From positions 1,612,001-1,676,000 of the forward strand of contig CM035308.1 of the NCBI GenBank assembly GCA_002900995.3: a DNA stretch of 64,000 bases. Reading direction: 5' to 3'. Positions 58,194 to 64,000 of the stretch are shown here, one piece after another. The DNA is from Ganoderma boninense (taxonomy: Eukaryota; Basidiomycota; Agaricomycetes; Polyporales; Polyporaceae). A program made the translations under genes and the position numbers. The notes under the pieces are model-generated. The model was given only the letters and a program-made list of their open reading frames with translations. It was not told the origin of the DNA and did no database searches. Numbering within the stretch: the first letter of the stretch is position 1; each line of letters starts with the position of its first letter.

Positions 58194-59434
58194 GCGAATG
58201 GGAACGGGCTCATTGCTGATTGTAGGATGCGGCACCGGTGTTTGTGGTCCGAAATCGCGCTGTGTTCATTATACCTGTCCCAGAACAATGTATTCCACAT
58301 CATGCCACCCCTTACAGCAGTCACCGAGACTGGAAGATGTGATTTCGAGGAATGCGGAGTAGTCGAGAGTAGTCGCGGGCCAGTCGCGGGCCATTCGGGT
58401 TGTCCAATCAGATATGGTGCAAATCTCATCATGTACGCGCTTAGTAGGGCGCGGTGACGCCCACCATTATCCAAGTCGCCGTTAGCCTGCTCCACCCCAC
58501 GGACATGGACGGTGCCGGTGAATGCTAACCGCTCCCCTTCTTGAATATATGCCGGACTGCCTGTGTATGCAAGGAAGCACTGTGAGTAGCGTAGATCGTC
58601 CGCTCACAGTGTCACACGTGTCCGACCGCTCATTGTCTAGGTCAACGGCGTTTTCCAATCAGACCGAGCACGGCTGGTGCAAGGCCGGTACGGTTTTTGA
58701 ACGATGTGAATGCATGCCCCCTGGGACCTGAATTGCCGACGTCAATGTGAACGACTAGTGCGTCGTTTTTGGTCAAGTTGAGTGGCCTTTTCCACCTACG
58801 GTCGCATACTATCGATCCTAAGTCCGCTACCTAGACAGATTCCCCAAAGGTCCAAACACCCAGGGACGACCCGATATCTTTACGTTTTGGAACACTGTAT
58901 TCCATTCTTCCCATCTCCGTTGACGGCCAGCGCATCGATTGGAGTAAAGCTGCTATAAGCGAGTAGCCCTTGCTCCCGGTGATTCCGCCATCCGGTGAAA
59001 GGCTTAGAGCCCACCTTGTCGTCAACCGCACGACTCCTGGACCCCATGCCTTCGGCTGATGCAAAACCAACCATTCCTGAGGCTCTTTGACGTCGCACTC
59101 AGCTCATCACCGAAGATTTGGCTATAGATCCACCTCTCCTCCATGCCTCCGGTACGGACCCTGACACGACTCCTCTTCCTACCCTAACACGTTCCTGCAG
59201 GAGAAATGGAAGTTGGTCCTGGATGGCCCTGAATCTCCGGACATGTGAGGGAAAGCTATCTGGACCGTACGGGGCGGAGCTTAGCACAACAACAGTCAAT
59301 CGAATTGCGTGTTTGGCGTTCTGAGCCGTGTGGTAACCTACAAGTGTAGTTTATGAAGGTCTGCCATCCCTACGGCCCCAAGACCCCACAGGTCTCTCCC
59401 CCCCAAACACGCTTCAGCGTACTTCTTCTCGACA
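58194..59434. other. Intergenic region, promoter of the LodA-like gene
   Basis: About 1.2 kb between the ferritin-like stop and the LodA-like start, both plus strand. The frames seen on either strand are short and unrelated to known products. The LodA-like promoter should lie here; the ATG at 59435 has A at -3 and G at +4. Confidence 0.5.
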
Positions 59435-61812
59435 ATGGCCTCTACACCGTTCGCCCCCAACGACCCCAGTGCAGGCAAGACCTATGCCCCCGTTGATCCG
59501 TCAAAGATCAGCCGTGTCGAGATATTCCCTCCCATCGGCGTCGCTCGCGTTGGTGACTCTGGGACGTTGCCCACTGGTCAACCCGATCCGAAGTGTCCCA
59601 CCATCGAGTACTTCTACGGTCCTGAGGCCCCTGGTGTCGACCTACCAGTTGAATCGTTCCGAGACCCGCAGCGCCGCATCAAACGGCAGGTTAGTCTACA
59701 TCTTGCTCGTTCCCCCAGAGTATGGACGCTCTGACCGTTGACCAGGCTGCACGGTTTCGTGTGTACGCCTACGACCGCCAGGGGAATATTCTCGGTGAGA
59801 TCAACAACGCGCAGAACTTCCGTCTCACGTGGACTGTGCACGTCGCCAACAAGAAGTCTGCGTACACTATCTCCCGCTGTGTGTACTTATGGCCGGTCGC
59901 GATTTATTTTGTACTCATAGCCCCTTGTTATGCATCCCAGCACGTCTCTCTCGGCCAAACGCCGACTTGCGCAACCCCGATGTTGATCCCGTTGTACGTT
60001 TGCCAGAGCTATCGTCTCGGTCAATGTACCCGTTCTTACCGCCGCCTTACCTTATTAGGAGCATCCTTCCGGAGACCCCTTCGATCTGTCTCTGGAGTCA
60101 CGGGAGAGACTGATCATAGACCCTGGCGCGAGGACCATCGTGCGCGACAAGGCGGACCCCAAGCCGGTCCCGCTCACCGGCAAGTTCCAGGGCACCGCGA
60201 CAAAGCCTGTTGACGTCAACCTAGGCGAGCTGCGCACTGACAATCAGGGCCGGCTCGTCTTCCTCGGCGGGAGCGGTCATGCACATTCCATCCGGACGAA
60301 TCTCAACGTGAAGGATGAATTCCAGGTTCCGCAAGAGCCAGATATCATTTCAGAGTTCGACAGTGTGGATTGGTACGACAACGTGTGCGATGGATGGGTC
60401 TCCGTCGCCGTGTCCCACCCGGACTGCCCTCAGCTCGCTCATCTGTGCGTTGTTTGACCGTTATTTGACTGAGGGCGATTTTCTTACCTTTCGTGATGCA
60501 GCAATCCGCACAAGGCTACGATCATTTGTGGAACGCCTAAGTTTGCCTGGGGCATCGAGTCGCCGACGTCGCTCTACGATATCGTCGAAGATATCTACAA
60601 GAAACATGCACTTTACGAGGAGCACCCTGAGACGGACTTCTTCAAGGACATCTGGCCAGTGCTCTCCGGCACCTATAAGTTGTCCTGGGTCAACGAGAAG
60701 GCATTCCAAGGCCATGGTGCGCTGCTCGAATATCTCATACTCAGTGTCCAATCGATGTTCACCAGCGACCCTTAGGCCCTGGTGGATTCGGTAACTTCTG
60801 GCTCCAACAGGACAATCTTTCCTCTAATGACGATAAGCACAAAGGGCTGCGCGAGCACATCTTCGGTAGGCTCCGCCAGCCAGACTACAAGAACAAGGAT
60901 CAGGCCCACGTCATTCTCATGCCCCGACTCTCTGGCGACGCCGGTATGCATCCTCTGGTCACTTGACACGTTTCGGGGCTTACTGAGATTTTCTGCAGGT
61001 GACGCCAGCGAGCCGGGCACGGTTCCCAGGCGCAACGGAGTGCCCATCGAGCGATTTGCGGCGCTGACCTCGTTCCAGTACGAGCATTTCCGCAACTGGA
61101 AGGATGGCAAGTTCACCGTCGGCACGCCTCTCGGTACTAAGAAGTCTATCGAGGAGTACGAGCTGCAGGAACAGCCGGCGATGCTCACGCGCGCGGCCCT
61201 CGAGCACACCATCGGCGACCCGCTTTACCCGGGGATCGAGGTGTTCTGGATCGCAAAGCTCCCGGAGGCGTTCGACACGTGCGTCAAGGGACTGCACCCG
61301 CCGTTCAGGGTGAACCACGACAAGGTGCTGCCTGGCTTCTTGTCGCGCGGCCTCAGTCTGCCGTGGCAGAGCGATTTCAGTCAATGCAACACCCATTGGT
61401 GAGCGTCCTCCCTCTAGACCTTTGTGAGAGAGCTGGAGCTTATGCCCTGGGGTTGTACTAGGTGGCCGTCCGCTCGTCCAGACGAGGTGGTCGCTGTACC
61501 TCACCGTCGGTTCCGCGAGGACGAACAGTCGGCCATAGCCGATCTGACGCAGCTTCCGCGCCGCAACTGGACCGAAGGTCTGCGCGACACCCCTGACGGT
61601 GAGAGTTGCCTCAGATTGCTCCAGTCCGGGGACGCTCTAACCGAGACCTATGTTCAGATGTGTCGGGCGCGTTCTTCCCGGGTTCCACTGACATGGTGCA
61701 CGAGTGGACCAAGCTCGGCTTCGTTGTGAAATTCGACGTGAAGCCCCTTCCTGTGTGGCTCGAAGTGGAGCGGGAGCTTCCTCGCGGGTACCGACCTGCC
61801 TCGATGAACTGA
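59435..61812 (+). CDS. lodA: LodA-like quinoprotein amino-acid oxidase (CTQ cofactor)
   Basis: Nine exons (59435-59689, 59746-59878, 59941-59993, 60059-60444, 60502-60716, 60776-60943, 60999-61398, 61462-61598, 61658-61812) give 633 residues. Seen: RVEIFPPIGVARVGDSG, EYFYGPEAPG, QAARFRVYAYDRQGNILGEI, TWTVHVANKKSAY, RERLIIDPGARTIV, HPDCPQ, PKFAWGIESPTSLYDIVEDI, LSRGLSLPWQSDFSQCNTHW, WPSARPDEVV and MVHEWTKLGFVV. This is the LodA/GoxA family of L-lysine-epsilon and glycine oxidases. In Marinomonas LodA, Cys516 and Trp581 form the quinone and Asp512 is needed. Here Cys533, Trp599 and Asp529 have matching spacing (66 against 65 residues; Asp at -4 in both). There is no secretion signal. The substrate is unknown. 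The 53-nt exon 59941-59993 is the least conserved piece. Confidence 0.88.
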
Positions 61813-62198
61813 ACTCGATGAGAGCCTTGCCTTCACCGAAGCCACTGAGCTCAGCGAGCTTCCACGACTGGTTGGTAAATACAATTGACCGGGATCTGAG
61901 TCCATTTCCTCCGCCATTGGCTAGTCTCCTGTGTTCGCCTCCATCACCCAAATGTCAATAGCGCCTGCTATGAATTGTTAGACTTCTTGCTCAACGAACG
62001 TCGATCCGCTACGAGCTGGAGCATGGATGCTGCCCTCGCTCCTTCCCGAGTGTTGTGGTGCACAATGGAAGAAGCTCAAGCTGAGCAGTTCGCTTCCTCC
62101 CGGCGCGGTGAGCCTTTCGGACATCCCTTGGCGGATGTTCAGCCTGGACGCATGGAGATCAACGTTCGGTATATCGGCCCTCAGGATATTCGAGAGGC
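61813..62198. other. Convergent intergenic spacer
   Basis: 386 bp between the stops of the LodA-like gene (+) and the DUF6534 gene (-). A plus-strand frame (about 61975-62226) could be read as a small protein but overlaps the antisense 3' exon and shows no family; it was not accepted. Confidence 0.5.
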
Positions 62199-64000
62199 TT
62201 ACGTTACCAACGTTGCATTCGCATAGACTATTGAAGCGTGTTAACCACAGTGAACGGAGGCAGAACGTCAGCTAGGAACTTACTCTTTGCGACCAGCAAG
62301 CCGAGAGGAATGATAACGACGTTCGTGCCTTCGAACACTGCCTGTGAAGACATCAGTATCATGCACAACTGAAAGAACTGCAGAGGCATGCCAGTAGCAC
62401 TTACAACGAGCAAGGATAGGATGCTCAGCATGCTGGGGGTGGACAGTGTGAGGAAACTCTGCTAGCCATTTTGGTTCGACGAATAGCGATTACCTCGTGA
62501 CCACCCCTGCCCTGAACGCGTCGATGATAATCGAGTTGAGGAGGGCGTCAGTCCTACTCGACCGGGACCCGGTCAGTTTTCAAGCCCCAAGCGAGCCGTG
62601 AACAGGTCTCACCGTTTCAAGCCAGTACGACTGAAATGCAAGCTCAAGCTCAGGATGCATGCCAAACCCAAATCACCCAACACCGAGCAGCCGAAAGAGG
62701 CGGAGACGAGCCACTAGAGATTGCGGATGACCTTAGCAAAGCTTGCGCTGTTTTCCGTGACACATGCTCACCTTGAAGTCGAGCCATTGCTGGAAGGTCG
62801 GTTCTTGAGCTCTGTGTAGACGTCGACAGCAATCAGCAACGCTCATGCATCAAAGGAAGGATTGTCTACATCTTTACAGTGAGAGCTGATGTAAGACATG
62901 AGCTGATGAGCCGCGATACTTTTTATCAAGTTAAACGAATGCCTACTGGTGATGAAAGCTATATAATGCGCGGACATGATCAACGAAGTCTACCTCTGAT
63001 ACCGCCAACGCCTGGCTCACCTGCGGCAGATGCTACAAACAAAAACTGAGAACTAAATAAGCACGGGTTGGAGCACGAAGAATGCGCGATAGCCTCACAA
63101 CAACAGGAACAAAGACCCATCTAGTCATTTGAGGTATGACTTCTCCCGAGGTCAGCGTCCGTATACAGCACCTGTAACTCTAATATCTTACCAAAGTAGG
63201 TTCGTCTGACGTAAATGCTGTCAACAAATGAATTGTCAGTTCATGTTAAGGCAAGACGAATCTCAAGGCTTACTATTCGCAAGACAAGATGCAGAGGAAC
63301 TGTAAATGTGGTTTGATCAACGCCAGTGGAAGGGGTCCGAACTGAGAAAGACCTCACGACGCATATCGGCACAGGCTGCAGTTGAGATGCGTCAGCCATT
63401 CACTCTTGAACGTTGTGGATTCTGCACAAGCACATACCAAAAGAGAGCTGTATACGCGTACGTATGAACGTCAGCGAATCCTGTCGCGAATGTACAACGC
63501 ATGACACACCTCGAGATATGATCAAAGGCGTCGTGACTTGCATAGCCTCTCACAGCATAGTAATAGCTATATTGTCCCCTGAGCTGGCGTCGATTGAACA
63601 ACTACGCAAAACTCACCAGGTGTGCATAACGAGACCGAGGTTGACGGCATTGGCGAGTCTACGAAGAGTTGATATGCCCTCATAATTGCAGAAAATGACG
63701 ACCTCTCTCACAGAATGGCAGCAACCTACATAAGGCCTTGTTCAGGACGGACCCTCCATAGTCGACTTTGTGTTAAACATACCACCCACCGTTAGCTTGA
63801 GATCTAAGGGATCCTTTCGATACGTCAGGAAGTACGTGCGTCCTTGACACAGCAAGACGCCGTAGAACCTACGACGGCTGTAAGCTCACATGGTAAGATC
63901 ACTCCAACATTGAACACACTTACAACAAGGCAAAACATAGACCAAATAACACCCAGGCGGTTGTTGCCTGTACGGGGGGAAAGACGTCGTGACTGGACAG
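62199..64000 (-). CDS. DUF6534 integral membrane protein, 5' end beyond the window
   Basis: Leftward gene, incomplete at the right edge. Fragments found in order along the minus strand are AWVLFGLCFALL near 63930, FYGVLLCQGRTYFLTYRKDP with LDLKLT near 63800-63870, YYAVRGYASHDAFDHI near 63510-63570, TDALLNSIIIDAFRAGVVTS near 62500-62553, LTLSTPSMLSILSLLVV near 62400-62450, VFEGTNVVIIPLGLLVAK (62284-62341) and IYANATLVT with the stop (62199-62227). They match the order of DUF6534 proteins: a first helix ending YGV, the YPKDPLWIK-type loop, YYLVTxx, the TD..I..LI.YAV.RG.LTS motif and the final KLYSNSLLATL. Exact exon limits between 62560 and 63990 were not solved, so a damaged copy is possible. 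Function is unknown; these are seven-helix-like membrane proteins common in Agaricomycetes. Confidence 0.6.

Noticed and set aside
61975..62226. An 83-codon plus-strand frame after the LodA-like gene
   Set aside because: It overlaps the conserved 3' exon of the DUF6534 gene on the other strand, and no product was recognised.
1..64000. tRNA, rRNA, CRISPR arrays, transposon ends or long terminal repeats
   Set aside because: Scanning by eye found no tRNA box A/B pair with a cloverleaf, no rRNA blocks, no regular repeat arrays, and no transposase or reverse-transcriptase motifs. A repeat-masker or tRNAscan run could still reveal short ones.

Overview
The window is nuclear DNA of a basidiomycete fungus, most likely an Agaricomycete (a polypore-type mushroom). 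The evidence is high GC, multi-exon genes with introns mostly of 47-100 bp, short spacers, and families typical of mushroom-forming fungi (DUF6535, DUF6534, Zn2Cys6 regulators, TmpA-like oxidoreductase). All exon structures were built by hand from GT/AG sites, reading-phase bookkeeping and remembered protein families. No RNA evidence or database search was available.

Left part (0-14 kb): chorismate mutase (ARO7), then three leftward genes. These are a septin-like GTPase, a second septin-like GTPase whose frame continues through canonical introns into two complete Zn2Cys6 DNA-binding clusters, and a separate Zn2Cys6 regulator. The GTPase/double-zinc-cluster model is one of the two most unusual objects here.

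Middle (15-49 kb) is mostly housekeeping: dihydroxyacid dehydratase (ILV3), a tiny acidic protein, NuA4 subunit Eaf7, ribosomal protein L17, a DUF6535 membrane protein, an unidentified conserved-looking gene, an EthD-like protein, a cytochrome P450, glucosyltransferase ALG6, proteasome chaperone Nas2, an AidB-type acyl-CoA dehydrogenase, a TmpA-like membrane oxidoreductase with a GC-AG intron, a hotdog thioesterase, a derlin and a DUF4436 membrane protein.

Right part (49-64 kb): a SET-MYND protein with a decayed partial copy of its own 5' end beside it, a WD40-cyclophilin (PPWD1/Cyp15 type), and then the second unusual object, a three-gene group. A LodB-like flavoprotein is divergent from a VioB-type ferritin-like protein, which is followed by a LodA-like quinoprotein amino-acid oxidase that keeps the residues expected to form cysteine tryptophylquinone (Cys533, Trp599, Asp529). 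In bacteria LodB matures LodA, and VioB acts on an imine made by an amino-acid oxidase. The three genes may therefore form one oxidase, maturase and imine-processing unit. A DUF6534 membrane protein gene runs off the right edge.
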